From assembly GCF_035999185.1 (NCBI RefSeq), contig NZ_DASYHB010000019.1, forward strand, positions 1 through 64,000: DNA of 64,000 bases, written 5' to 3'. Of this stretch, positions 8,230-16,716 are shown in pieces. Below the pieces are notes generated by a model. It ran no database searches. It saw nothing but the letters and a program-made list of their open reading frames with translations, and was not told where the DNA came from. Position 1 is the stretch's first letter, and each line of letters begins with the position of its first letter. The DNA comes from Ensifer sp035999185 (GTDB lineage: Bacteria > Pseudomonadota > Alphaproteobacteria > Rhizobiales > Rhizobiaceae). Position numbers and translations under genes: made by a program.

Positions 8230-10379
8230 ACCCTCCTTAGATCGCTCTGGTCGATCGGCCAGGTCCGCAGCCGCTTGCCGGTCGCAGCAGCGATCGCATT
8301 GACCAGCGACGGCGCCACGCCGGGCGTGCCGACTTCGCCAATGCCGCCGGGCGGTTCGGTGCTCGGCACGATATGCACCTCGATCGGCGGCGTCTCATGG
8401 ATGCGCACAACAGGCGCATCGTCGAAATTGCCCTCCACCACCGCGCCGTTTTCAACGGTGATGCGGCCGTAAAGCGCCGCACTCAGGCCGTAGACGACGC
8501 CGCTCTGGATCTGCGCCTCCACCGTATCGGGGTTGATCACCTGGCCGCAGTCGACGGCGCAGACGATCCGGTCCGTTTTGAACTTGCCGTCCTCACCAAC
8601 CGTGACCTCGGCGATCATCGCGGCAAAGCTGCCGAAATCCTCCGCAAGTGCTATGCCCCGGCCCTTGCCTTTCGGCAGCGCCGTCGACCAGCCGGCCTTT
8701 TCGGCGGCGAGATTGAGGGCGGCGAGCAGCCGCGGCTTGTGGGCAAGCAGCCGCCGTCGGTACTCGAGCGGATCGACGCCGGCGATCCCTGCCAGTTCGT
8801 CGATGCCGCATTCGACCGGCGGAATGTTGCGCGTCGCGCCCACCCCGCGCCAGTTGCCGGTCAGCATGCCATCCGGCGCCTCGTGGCGGGCAAAATCGGT
8901 CTGTCGGTTGGGGATCTGGTAGGGCGTTTCAGCCCCCGCCATCTGGTCGAGGTCGACGCCATCCTTGGTAAAGGCCGGCAGCCAGCGCGCCATCACCGAA
9001 GGGCCGATCACCCGATGCCGCCAGGAGACGGGCAAGCCGTCTGCCCCGAGCGTCGCCGTCACCCGGCTGTAGTTGAGGTAGCGATAACAGTCGTGGCGGA
9101 TGTCCTCCTCACGGCTCCAGGTCACTTTCACCGGGCCGTCGACCTGTTTGGCGATCTTGGTCGCCAGCGTGATGCCGTCGACATCCAGCCGCCGGCCGAA
9201 GCCGCCGCCAAGCAGGTGGTTGTGCACCACCACCTTTTCGAGCGGCAGGCCGGTGACATCGGCGGCCGCCTGCCGCGCCCGGCTCATGATCTGCGTTCCG
9301 ACCCAGACATCGCAACCGTCTGCCCGCACGTGCACCGTGCAGTTCATCGGCTCCATGGCCGAATGGGTGAGGATCGGCATGCGGTAGACGAATTCGTGCA
9401 CCGGCCCGTGTTCGGCCTCGGCTTTCGTCACATCGCCTTCGTTGACGTGCGGCAGCGCCTTGCCGTCGATCGCCTGGTCCATCAGCCGTTCAAGCTCGGC
9501 CTGCGCGAGCGAGCCGCTCGGACCGGGATCCCAGTCGATCGAAAGCGCCGCAAGCCCTTTTCGCGCAGCACCGGTATTGTCCGCCACCACGGCGACGGCC
9601 TCCTCGATGCGCACGACTTTCTTGACGCCCTTGACCGCCATCGCCGGCGCCTCGTCGACGGCGCGCACCTTGCCGTTGAAGTGCGGACAGATCGCGATCG
9701 CCGCATAGGACACGCCGTCCGGACGGGCGTCGATGCCGAATTTTGCCGTGCCGTTGACCTTTTCCGGGCTGTCGAGCCGGCGCGCCGGCTTGCCGATCAC
9801 CCGGTAGCTGGAGGCAGGTTTCAGCGGCACGTCCTGCGGCACGGCTTCGGATGCCGCCGCCGCAATGAGGTTGCCATAGGCGGCCTTGCGGCTGCCGCCG
9901 GTCTCGACCACCTGTCCGGCCTCGGCCTTGCATGCGTCGGGTGAAACACCCCAGTCGCGCGCCGCTGCAGCGACGAGCATGATGCGCCCGGCAGCCCCCG
10001 CCTTGCGCATCTGCTCGTAGACGCCACGCACCGACAGCGAGCCGCCGGTGATCTGGTCGCCGAGCAGCGGATTGGCATATTGCTTGGGATCGGTGGGCGC
10101 ATGTTCGAGCACCACCTGGTCGAGCCCGACCTCCAGTTCCTCGGCAAGCATCATGGCAACCGCCGTGTAGATGCCCTGCCCCATTTCGACGGCCGGCATC
10201 ACGAAGGTAATCTTGCCCTCGGGCGGAATGCGGATGAAGGCGTTGGGCGCGAAGGGCTGGGCCCCCGCTTGAGCTGCGGCCGGCTGCGGCCTGAAGCCGA
10301 TCACCAGGCCGGCTCCGGTCAGCGATGCGCCGATCAGAAAGCCACGGCGCGAGACGGCAGTCCTGTCGAATATGGACAT
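8226..10379 (-). CDS. iorB: Molybdopterin-binding large subunit, isoquinoline 1-oxidoreductase (IorB) type
   Basis: This 717-residue xanthine dehydrogenase-family subunit begins with a Tat signal (SRRGFLIGAS, residues about 10-19), as usual for periplasmic IorB-type enzymes. It contains the family landmarks EMGQGIYT, a GGGFGRR cofactor loop and a C-terminal GGIGEVGTPG segment that belongs near the Mo active site. The start at 10379 is supported by GAGGG upstream and by the position of the Tat motif; the frame open further upstream overlaps the small-subunit gene and is not used. These enzymes hydroxylate N-heteroaromatics or oxidise aldehydes; the substrate here cannot be told. Confidence 0.9.
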   Translation of the reverse strand: MSIFDRTAVSRRGFLIGASLTGAGLVIGFRPQPAAAQAGAQPFAPNAFIRIPPEGKITFVMPAVEMGQGIYTAVAMMLAEELEVGLDQVVLEHAPTDPKQYANPLLGDQITGGSLSVRGVYEQMRKAGAAGRIMLVAAAARDWGVSPDACKAEAGQVVETGGSRKAAYGNLIAAAASEAVPQDVPLKPASSYRVIGKPARRLDSPEKVNGTAKFGIDARPDGVSYAAIAICPHFNGKVRAVDEAPAMAVKGVKKVVRIEEAVAVVADNTGAARKGLAALSIDWDPGPSGSLAQAELERLMDQAIDGKALPHVNEGDVTKAEAEHGPVHEFVYRMPILTHSAMEPMNCTVHVRADGCDVWVGTQIMSRARQAAADVTGLPLEKVVVHNHLLGGGFGRRLDVDGITLATKIAKQVDGPVKVTWSREEDIRHDCYRYLNYSRVTATLGADGLPVSWRHRVIGPSVMARWLPAFTKDGVDLDQMAGAETPYQIPNRQTDFARHEAPDGMLTGNWRGVGATRNIPPVECGIDELAGIAGVDPLEYRRRLLAHKPRLLAALNLAAEKAGWSTALPKGKGRGIALAEDFGSFAAMIAEVTVGEDGKFKTDRIVCAVDCGQVINPDTVEAQIQSGVVYGLSAALYGRITVENGAVVEGNFDDAPVVRIHETPPIEVHIVPSTEPPGGIGEVGTPGVAPSLVNAIAAATGKRLRTWPIDQSDLRRV

Positions 10380-10383
10380 CTGA

Positions 10384-10839
10384 TCACCCTCTTGCTGCCT
10401 GTTTGATGGCTGCGCGGATGCGCGGATAGGTTCCGCATCGACAGATGTTTCCGGCCATGACCGCGTCGATGTCGGCGTCCGTTGGTGAAGAGTTTGTGGC
10501 AAGAAGGGCTGTGGCAGACATGATCTGCCCGGACTGACAGTAGCCGCATTGCACGACGTCGATGTCGAGCCAGGCTGCCTGAATCTTCTTGCCCTCGGGC
10601 GTCTCGCCGATCGCCTCGATCGTGGTGACCGGTTTTTCCGCCGCCTCCGATACCGGCAGGATGCAGGAGCGCACCGGCAGCCCGTCGACATGCACCGTGC
10701 AGGCGCCGCACATGGCGATGCCGCAGCCGAACTTGGTTCCCGTGAGACCTATGGTGTCGCGCAGGACCCATAGCAGCGGGATATCGCCGTCCACATCGAC
10801 GGCATAGCTCTTTCCATTAACCGTGAGGTTGTAAGGCAT
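10384..10839 (-). CDS. iorA: (2Fe-2S) small subunit, isoquinoline 1-oxidoreductase (IorA) type
   Basis: This 151-residue protein has two [2Fe-2S] centres. The plant-ferredoxin-type cluster uses Cys39, Cys44, Cys47 and Cys59 (CGIAMCGAC); the helical cluster uses Cys98, Cys101, Cys133 and Cys135 (CGYC and CRC). It ends four bases before the IorB start and is first in the operon. It has no signal peptide, so it is presumably carried across the membrane by the Tat signal of the large subunit, as known for this family. The start MPYNLTVNG at 10839 fits the family N-terminus; longer starts are unlikely. Confidence 0.92.
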   Translation of the reverse strand: MPYNLTVNGKSYAVDVDGDIPLLWVLRDTIGLTGTKFGCGIAMCGACTVHVDGLPVRSCILPVSEAAEKPVTTIEAIGETPEGKKIQAAWLDIDVVQCGYCQSGQIMSATALLATNSSPTDADIDAVMAGNICRCGTYPRIRAAIKQAARG

Positions 10840-10992
10840 GCGACCATCGGCCCTCAGGGCCGCTCCCCTGTACATGCGAAGGCGCGAAAATACCAACGGG
10901 GGCGACGGTCGGCCAAATTACATTTCCGTGAGGTCGCGCTTTTTGCCTGCGGCGGACCGGTGCCGCCGCCGCTCGCCGCGGCGGTCGCAGCC

Positions 10993-11018
10993 CACCCCGG
11001 CGCGTTGGCGCCGGGGTG
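10993..11018 (-). terminator. Perfect 11-bp hairpin after the DapA-like gene
   Basis: CACCCCGGCGC and GCGCCGGGGTG form an 11-bp stem with a four-base loop, directly 3' of the DapA-like gene. The right arm is repeated directly (GGCGCCGGGGTGAT twice, 11007-11034). There is no T-tract. Confidence 0.4.
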
Positions 11019-11041
11019 ATGGCGCCGGGGTGATTGGGCCC

Positions 11042-11956
11042 CTAAACCTCCTGCTCCTCGGCCACCGCCCGGTCGATCCGTGCCGCCAGCTCGTCGCTCA
11101 CCGGCACCATCGGCAGCCGCATCTCCGGGCTGTCGATCAGCCCCTGACGCCAGAGCCAGTGCTTGACCGGCCCCGGGCTCGGCTCGGCAAAGAGCAGCCG
11201 CGGCAGGTCGGCGAGACGCTGCCAACGGCCAAGCGCGCCCGGCTGGTCGCCGGCGAGAAGACGGTTGCGGATTTCGGCAAAGGCGGCCGTGCGCACATGG
11301 GCGGATGCGGTGATCCCACCCTCGGCCCCTTGCGTCAGCGCCGTGTAGAACAGCGGGTCTTCGCCGGTCAAAACGGCAAAGTCCGCGGGCTTCTGGCGCA
11401 AAAGGTCAAAGGATTGCGTCGCATCGGCCGAACAATCCTTGACGCCGACGATGTTGCTGCGCTCGGCGAGCTTGAGCATGGTCTCGTTGCCAAGGTTCAC
11501 GCCCGTCCGGTAGGGAATGTTGTAGATGAGGATCGGCCGGTCGGTGGCATCGGCAAGTGCCGAGAAATGCGCAAGCAAGCCCCGCTGCGACGGCCGCGTG
11601 TAGTATGGGCAGGCAATCAGATAGCCGCCGACATCCCACGCCGCCGTGCGCTGCAGCGCCTTCACCGTCTTTGCCGTGTCGCTGCCGGACAGGCCGAAAT
11701 AGACGGGCACGCGCCTGCCCGTTAAAGCCAGCGTCTCGTTGGTAATCGCAACCAACCGCTCGCATTCCTCTTCGTCGAGTGCCATGCCCTCGCCCGTGGT
11801 GGCCCCGAGAATGAAGCCGTCGATCGGCTGGCGGGCATAGTGGGTCACGAGGCGTCTGAGCGAGCGCTCGTCGACCGCGCCGGCGTGAAACGGGGTGATC
11901 AGCGGCAGCCAAAGGCCGCCAAGCGCTGGCGGTCGCGTCGATCCGGTGTTGTCCAT
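11042..11956 (-). CDS. DapA / N-acetylneuraminate lyase family aldolase
   Basis: This 304-residue TIM-barrel class I aldolase has GATTGEG (51-57, carboxylate binding), Tyr145 in YNIP (catalytic tyrosine) and Schiff-base Lys173 in GVKDCS. It is the usual length for 4-hydroxy-tetrahydrodipicolinate synthase. Rhizobia carry many paralogues, and this one has no lysine or peptidoglycan neighbours, so it may cleave a sugar acid or other 2-keto acid instead. The leader region upstream holds a terminator-like hairpin at 11999-12024 pointing along this gene, which could attenuate it. Confidence 0.85.
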   Translation of the reverse strand: MDNTGSTRPPALGGLWLPLITPFHAGAVDERSLRRLVTHYARQPIDGFILGATTGEGMALDEEECERLVAITNETLALTGRRVPVYFGLSGSDTAKTVKALQRTAAWDVGGYLIACPYYTRPSQRGLLAHFSALADATDRPILIYNIPYRTGVNLGNETMLKLAERSNIVGVKDCSADATQSFDLLRQKPADFAVLTGEDPLFYTALTQGAEGGITASAHVRTAAFAEIRNRLLAGDQPGALGRWQRLADLPRLLFAEPSPGPVKHWLWRQGLIDSPEMRLPMVPVSDELAARIDRAVAEEQEV

Positions 11957-11998
11957 GAAATTCCATCTCCTTCAAGAAACCGGAGACGGAGCACAAGC

Positions 11999-12024
11999 AA
12001 AAACCCCGTCCGAACCGGCGGGGT
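11999..12024 (-). terminator. Leftward terminator-like hairpin upstream of the DapA-like gene
   Basis: On the minus strand an ACCCCG...CGGGGT stem is followed by TTTTTGC. It sits 43 nt upstream of the DapA-like start, so it either attenuates that gene or blocks antisense readthrough from the right. No leader peptide rich in one amino acid was seen. Confidence 0.5.
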
Positions 12025-12067
12025 CGATCTGATCCTTGAGCTTGCTAGATTCTGCGCGCAACGACCG

Positions 12068-12092
12068 AAAGCCCCAGGAACGGGGCTTTTTT
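12068..12092 (+). terminator. Strong rho-independent terminator, rightward
   Basis: AAAGCCCC pairs with GGGGCTTT around a six-base loop and is followed by a run of six T. No plus-strand gene ends here: the DapA-like gene to the left is on the opposite strand. With the leftward hairpin at 11999-12024 it forms a back-to-back pair pointing outward, 44 nt apart. The rest of 11957-12381 holds no gene that I can support. Confidence 0.7.
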
Positions 12093-12381
12093 CGAGGTCG
12101 TCAGTTTGGGGTGGCGGCAGGTCATGGCGCGAAAGTCGAACAGTTAGGGTGACGAGTCAAGGTGGCGTGAACGGCAGCTCCAAACAACAATGGGCTTGAA
12201 CGGTTCGGCTTGTACCCAAGCACGCCTAAACTTCTGGCGGCGCGGACGCAGCCGCGCGCCCGCAGCACCCATACGCGTGCAACGCGCCCAAGCATCTTCT
12301 AATTGCAAAAATAACTCAATGAACTTGCATGGAGGGTGCTTTGGGGACTACTTATGGAAGCTATGAAGCGGAGATAACCAA

Positions 12382-12996
12382 TTGACGCCATTTCTATTTG
12401 ACGCCCGCACCCGGGATTTCGACAAGGCCATGGCACGACAACTGCAGATAGAGTTTAAGAAAATCAGCAACCGGATGATGCCGGAACGCAATACCCAGCG
12501 CTTTAGCCATGGACGAAGATGGTCAACCAAACCCGATAACGGTGGGGACGAAGCCGGCGAAATGCAGGTGCATTCTTTCGAGCTCTCTACCCGCTTCGAA
12601 GACATTGTCTCACATAACTTGGCAGTGCTACCGGATTTTCGGCAAAGAATCGCCGAATCGATGTTCTCACAACTAATGGGATCACTTTACGAGACGGTAA
12701 ATCGGTCGACATCGAAGTCGGGAAACGTTGTTGACGCCAAAGCGCACGAATCGTTGGCGCATGCTTTTCTTGCAGCGCTGCGCCAAATCGAATTCGGCGT
12801 CGACGAAGACGGAAACGTCAGTATGCCAGAGTTCCATCTTGGCTCCGAAGCTTACGAGTCGATGACAGCCTCACTTGAAGCGCAAGGCCCAGAGTTTCGC
12901 GAAGAAGTTGAAAGGGTTAAAGCAGAAAAGATCGCCAAAGCATTGGAACGAGAAACGGAGCGTCTTTCCAAATTTCCCCATGATGAGGAAGGTTGA
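12382..12996 (+). CDS. Unknown protein, partner of the caspase-like protease
   Basis: This is a 204-residue soluble protein that I do not recognise. It begins with TTG, supported by GGAG eight bases upstream and an in-frame stop shortly before (12364-12366). It is rich in charged residues, and the last third is a probable amphipathic helix (FREEVERVKAEKIAKALERE). No signal peptide or membrane segment is visible. Its stop codon overlaps the next start by one base (TGATG), so the two are translated together. The base composition is much less GC-rich than the flanks, pointing to transfer. Being obligatorily paired with a caspase-fold protease, it may be its sensor, inhibitor or substrate; this is inference. 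Confidence 0.78.
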   Translation: MTPFLFDARTRDFDKAMARQLQIEFKKISNRMMPERNTQRFSHGRRWSTKPDNGGDEAGEMQVHSFELSTRFEDIVSHNLAVLPDFRQRIAESMFSQLMGSLYETVNRSTSKSGNVVDAKAHESLAHAFLAALRQIEFGVDEDGNVSMPEFHLGSEAYESMTASLEAQGPEFREEVERVKAEKIAKALERETERLSKFPHDEEG

Positions 12997-14882
12997 TGCG
13001 AATATTACTCGCCGTCGGGTGCGATCAATATGACTACAAGCCCCTCAGTCAGTTGCACGGCGCCGAGAGCGATGCAGCAGCTATTTTCGATCACCTAGTA
13101 ACCAAGGGCTGGGGAGAATACGACAAAGCTCGTTCACGCCTGCTTCGGTCTCCATCGCTTGCTGAGATCCAAAATGAAGTCTCTGCAATCCTCTTCAATG
13201 ACGGGCGCGTGGTCGAATTTACATTCTTTTTTGCGGGGCATGGCGGCGTGAAGGATGGTGCATACTTTTTATGCGCCAAGGATTCGGATGTCAGCAAGCT
13301 TTCCATGACATCGCTTTCTATGACCCAGCTGTTCGCGTGGCTAAACGAAGCAAAAGTTGCTCAGACAAACATTATAATCGACGCGTGCCAATCTGGCGGC
13401 GTCGTGCACGACATCAGCACGCTGCTGAATCCCAACGTAATCGGAAAGGTCGGTTCTCTAGCACTGTCTATTCTCGCAGCTTCAGGTTCGGACGAGTACG
13501 CCGGGGAAATCGATGGGGGTGGCATCTGCACCTCCGCCTTACTCTCTTGTCTTCGCGGCGATATCATCGTTCAAACGACGCGACCTACTCTGGACCTTGT
13601 GGAGGTAGGCAAAGTCGTTTCCGAGACGCTTGGACATGGGAACCAAACCCCTGTGTATTGGGGCATAAACCTCTACGGCAGGGCCCGGCTGGCGAAAAAC
13701 CCAAAATTTGCTCAAGGAGCGCCGCATATTGCCGAAGCGTGGGCAAGCTTTACGCCAAACGAGGCAGCCAACGATCACATAAGGGCTAATGCTGATAAGA
13801 TTTGGGGATTATACATTTCGCTCGCGCGTGGCTTCGATGCTGACCGGTTTTTTGAGGTTTTGGAGCCATTATGCGATCACTTCGCGAATGAGATCGCCAT
13901 CGCGTCCTCCTTTGTGGAGGGTCTGGCAAATACCTTTGGTCCGCGTATTCGCCAAAACGGAGATCTGTACGACGAGGCGCAACTTTATGCAGCCTGTGTT
14001 GCTTCTCTGATGAAGCTCATAGAGAGCGGGAACGTTGCTGATCAAGTTTCTCAAGATCTGATCCGCCGTACCGTTCGATGTGTCAACGAGGCAAACGAAG
14101 CCTTACTAAGTCAACTTCGACAAGATAAGTATGCACTATTAGCCCCGCGCTCAGGGTTTAGCGATCTCTACTTCCTACCATTGCGCGTCCTCAGCGTGTT
14201 CGGGTGGATTGGCGCGGCCGCCCAAGCAGCAACCCTGCTGGGACAGCCGACATTACTTTCTAGAACGGCCGCTGCCGATTTGGTAGAATTGATCCTTGCC
14301 GAGTATTCGCAATCTGTGGTCGCCGTCTCCGATGAGCAAGCTCCGTTTTACGTGGCTTTCGTCGCTGGGTGCGACACCCTGGACTGCGCCGAGGCCGCCG
14401 AACTAACCTCGGGTTATCTGTTTTCAACACTCTGCGACAGTCGCGGGCAGCTAGCTGCGAGTCGCTTAACGGGCGACCAAGCCTTGGCGTTCCTAGACGC
14501 TAAAATCTCCGGCAACTACGCGGACATCGACGACACGTTGGCGCGACCAACAAGTCTGTTACCCGCCCTCATCCTGCATTATCACAAGATGGGTATGCCA
14601 GATCTTGTGGATCGTGCGATAAGAACATTCGACCATGTCCACATGAATATTTTCACTCCTTTTACGTATCGAAGTTTCTGCGATCCCGTTGTGGACGGCA
14701 TTAACTATTCCTACCAGGTTGGCCATTCTATATGGCGCACCGCCGACCTCGTTGGCGAATGGAGGAACATCAGAAGTAAGATTGATGACGATCCAGCTTT
14801 GAAAATCGCCTCGTTAAGAGTTGGTGCGTTGCTGGTGTCACTTTTGCGGCCCGACCGAGAGGCATGGTTTAACTTCAACTAA
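12996..14882 (+). CDS. Caspase-fold cysteine protease (peptidase C14-like) with unknown C-terminal domain
   Basis: This 628-residue protein has a caspase-like domain in residues 1 to about 225. The catalytic histidine is His82 in FFAGHGG, and the catalytic cysteine is Cys131 in IIIDACQSGG, each after a hydrophobic strand as the fold requires. The beginning, ILLAVGCDQYDY...LHGAESDA, matches the usual first strand and helix. Residues about 230-628 are mostly helical, with no repeat or domain that I recognise and no clear membrane segment. ATG at 12996 follows an AGGAAGG site inside the end of the upstream gene. Such proteases act as cell-suicide or effector modules in bacterial conflict systems; substrate and trigger are unknown here. 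Confidence 0.85.
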   Translation: MRILLAVGCDQYDYKPLSQLHGAESDAAAIFDHLVTKGWGEYDKARSRLLRSPSLAEIQNEVSAILFNDGRVVEFTFFFAGHGGVKDGAYFLCAKDSDVSKLSMTSLSMTQLFAWLNEAKVAQTNIIIDACQSGGVVHDISTLLNPNVIGKVGSLALSILAASGSDEYAGEIDGGGICTSALLSCLRGDIIVQTTRPTLDLVEVGKVVSETLGHGNQTPVYWGINLYGRARLAKNPKFAQGAPHIAEAWASFTPNEAANDHIRANADKIWGLYISLARGFDADRFFEVLEPLCDHFANEIAIASSFVEGLANTFGPRIRQNGDLYDEAQLYAACVASLMKLIESGNVADQVSQDLIRRTVRCVNEANEALLSQLRQDKYALLAPRSGFSDLYFLPLRVLSVFGWIGAAAQAATLLGQPTLLSRTAAADLVELILAEYSQSVVAVSDEQAPFYVAFVAGCDTLDCAEAAELTSGYLFSTLCDSRGQLAASRLTGDQALAFLDAKISGNYADIDDTLARPTSLLPALILHYHKMGMPDLVDRAIRTFDHVHMNIFTPFTYRSFCDPVVDGINYSYQVGHSIWRTADLVGEWRNIRSKIDDDPALKIASLRVGALLVSLLRPDREAWFNFN

Positions 14883-14925
14883 TTTCTGCTAGTACTCCGA
14901 GCTAGGCGCACGCCACGGGTATCAC

Positions 14926-14961
14926 GATGCGCCGCGGCTGGTGACCCAGCGCCGGCGCATC
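14926..14961. terminator. Hairpin between convergent genes
   Basis: GATGCGCCG and CGGCGCATC form the base of a near-perfect stem extended by GGCTGG/CCAGC. It lies between the ends of the caspase gene (14882) and ohr (14992), where a bidirectional terminator is expected. There is no T-tract. Confidence 0.4.
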
Positions 14962-14991
14962 CCGATGATCTTAAGGCGCTTTCAGGCGAAA

Positions 14992-15387
14992 TCAGACGAG
15001 ATTGGTCTCGACGTTGATGTTGCCGCGCGTGGCCTTGGAGTAAGGGCAGATCTCGTGGGCGGCGTGGATGATCTCCTCGGCGACGCCGCGATCGAGCCCG
15101 TCAAGGCGGACATTGAGGCGCGCGCTCAGGAAGTAGGAGCCGTCGTCGACGTTGAGGTTGATATCGGTTTCGACCTCCGGACCCGCCGGCAGCTTGATCT
15201 TGCGCTGCTGCGCGGCAAGCTCGATCGCGCCGATGTAACAGGCCGACCAGGCGGCGCCGAAAAGGTTTTCTGCGGCCGGATGCGGCTGCGACAGCTTGAG
15301 CTCAAGCGTTCCGTCGCTGCTCTTGGTGCCGCCGTTGCGGCCGCCGGTGTTGTGGGTCTTGCCAGTGAATACGAGCTTCGCGGTCAT
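14992..15387 (-). CDS. ohr: Organic hydroperoxide resistance protein
   Basis: This 131-residue OsmC/Ohr-family peroxidase has the two redox cysteines Cys50 (WSACYIGA) and Cys114 (HEICPYSKATRGN). It reduces organic and fatty-acid hydroperoxides, using lipoylated proteins as electron donor in this family. The ATG at 15387 follows GAGGAAATGAC and gives the normal family length; the longer frame to 15408 is not needed. It is divergent from ohrR, with three operator-like palindromes in the shared intergenic region. Confidence 0.95.
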   Translation of the reverse strand: MTAKLVFTGKTHNTGGRNGGTKSSDGTLELKLSQPHPAAENLFGAAWSACYIGAIELAAQQRKIKLPAGPEVETDINLNVDDGSYFLSARLNVRLDGLDRGVAEEIIHAAHEICPYSKATRGNINVETNLV

Positions 15388-15410
15388 GTCATTTCCTCTC
15401 TGTTTCAATT

Positions 15411-15506
15411 TTTATCGGATCCGATTTATTCGGATGCGATGTATATACGCAAATCCGAATGCGCCGTCAACACTGTTGCGATTTAATCGGATACGATTTA
15501 TATTAA
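15411..15506. promoter_or_regulatory. OhrR operators in the ohr/ohrR intergenic region
   Basis: Three related sites are visible: ATCGGATCCGAT (15414-15425, a perfect palindrome), ATTCGGATGCGATGTAT (15428-15444) and AATCGGATACGATT (15485-15498), each set in AT-rich sequence. They lie between the divergent ohr and ohrR starts, where OhrR is known to bind in relatives. The same consensus recurs at 17842-17917. Confidence 0.75.
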
Positions 15507-15539
15507 GTGCAGATACGGAAAAGGAAAAAAGGTGACCTC

Positions 15540-16025
15540 ATGCCCGCCACGACAACGAAAGACCAGGATGCAGCACCGGCAAAGGACGGAAAGAAGCTCT
15601 CAAACTTCCTGTGCTTCGCCATCTATTCGGCAAACCTCGCTTTCGGCCGCGCCTATAAACCCCTGCTCGACAAGCTCGGCCTGACCTATACCCAGTATGT
15701 CACGCTGGTGGCGCTATCCGAGGAAGACGACCAGACGGTCGGCATGCTCGGCGAAAAGCTCTTCCTGGAATCCAACACCCTGACGCCGATCCTGAAGAAG
15801 CTCGAGGCCGACGGTTACCTCAAGCGCCGGCGCGATCCCCAGGACGAACGCCAGGTGCGCCTCACGCTGACACCGGCCGGCCGCGCGCTCGTGGACGCGG
15901 AACCGGGCTCGGCACTGCTCGAGGCGACCGGGCTCGGCGACGATTTCGGAGCGGTGCAGCAGTCGGTGGCGGACCTGCGCGACAACCTTCTTGCCTCCAT
16001 GCGTCCCGGATCGGCGAAGGAATAG
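15540..16025 (+). CDS. ohrR: MarR-family peroxide-sensing repressor OhrR
   Basis: This 161-residue winged-helix regulator has the OhrR sensing cysteine in LSNFLCFAIYSAN (Cys27 from this start), followed by the conserved tyrosine. The DNA-binding region has LGEKLFLESNTLTPILKKLEADGYLKRRR and a wing DPQDERQVRLTLT. Oxidation of this cysteine by organic peroxide releases the DNA in this family. The start at 15540 follows an AAGGTG-like site; the open frame upstream overlaps operator DNA. The length suggests a short acidic N-terminal extension relative to the shortest homologues. Confidence 0.94.
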   Translation: MPATTTKDQDAAPAKDGKKLSNFLCFAIYSANLAFGRAYKPLLDKLGLTYTQYVTLVALSEEDDQTVGMLGEKLFLESNTLTPILKKLEADGYLKRRRDPQDERQVRLTLTPAGRALVDAEPGSALLEATGLGDDFGAVQQSVADLRDNLLASMRPGSAKE

Positions 16026-16097
16026 CCGGCGCCGCCGCACTTACACCCGATCGACGCCTTTGCTATCCTCGGTAAACCAGAGGTGGAGGTTCTCAGC

Positions 16098-16628
16098 ATG
16101 GCAAGGATCGTCTTCGGCATGAACCTGTCGCTCGACGGCTATGTCGATCACGAGCGCTTTGCACCGGGCCCCGTGCTCTTTCGCCACTGGATAGAGCACG
16201 TCAAGGGCCTGGCCGGCAGCCTCTACGGCCGCCGCATGTACGAAATCATGGGCTATTTCGACGAAGACCATCCCGAATGGACGCCGGAGCTTCAGGAGTT
16301 TGCCGAAGCCTGGCGGAAGCTGCCGAAGTGGGTGGTGTCACGCTCACTGACATCGGTCGGCCCCAACGCCACGCTGGTTGCGGGTGACCTCGAGACGGCG
16401 GTCCGCAGGCTGAAGAGCGAGCTTGCCGGCGACATCTCGGTATCCGGACCGAAGCTTGCCCAAGAGCTGACCGACCTTGGCCTGATCGACGAGTATCGGC
16501 TCTACTTCCACCCGGTCGTGCTTGGCCACGGCACGCCGTTCTTCGCCGGCCCCCGGCCGCCGCTTCGCCTTGTCGCCAACGAATTGATCGACGAGAGCGT
16601 GATCCGGCTCACCTACGTTCCCGCCTGA
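16098..16628 (+). CDS. RibD C-terminal/dihydrofolate-reductase-like protein
   Basis: This 176-residue protein has the RibD_C (DHFR-like) fold seen in the YyaP/YwjB group: start MARIVFGMNLSLDGYVD, then YGRRMYEIMGY, a central ISVSGPKLAQELTDLGLIDEY block and the C-terminal HPVVLGHGTPFF motif. Family members bind NADPH, but few have known substrates. A GGAGG site precedes the ATG. It follows ohrR on the same strand after 72 nt; whether it belongs to the peroxide response is not clear. Confidence 0.85.
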   Translation: MARIVFGMNLSLDGYVDHERFAPGPVLFRHWIEHVKGLAGSLYGRRMYEIMGYFDEDHPEWTPELQEFAEAWRKLPKWVVSRSLTSVGPNATLVAGDLETAVRRLKSELAGDISVSGPKLAQELTDLGLIDEYRLYFHPVVLGHGTPFFAGPRPPLRLVANELIDESVIRLTYVPA

Positions 16629-16716
16629 TCCGGCGGGCCGATCTGCCGCCGAATTCTGACGTCAGTGGCGAGGCCAGCAGCCCGTCGAAAACGTTGGCTG
16701 CCCGATTGAAGCTCGC

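Noticed and set aside
12355..12378. Seven-codon frame MEAMKRR just before the caspase-partner gene
   Set aside because: Too short and with no clear ribosome site or attenuator structure; probably chance.
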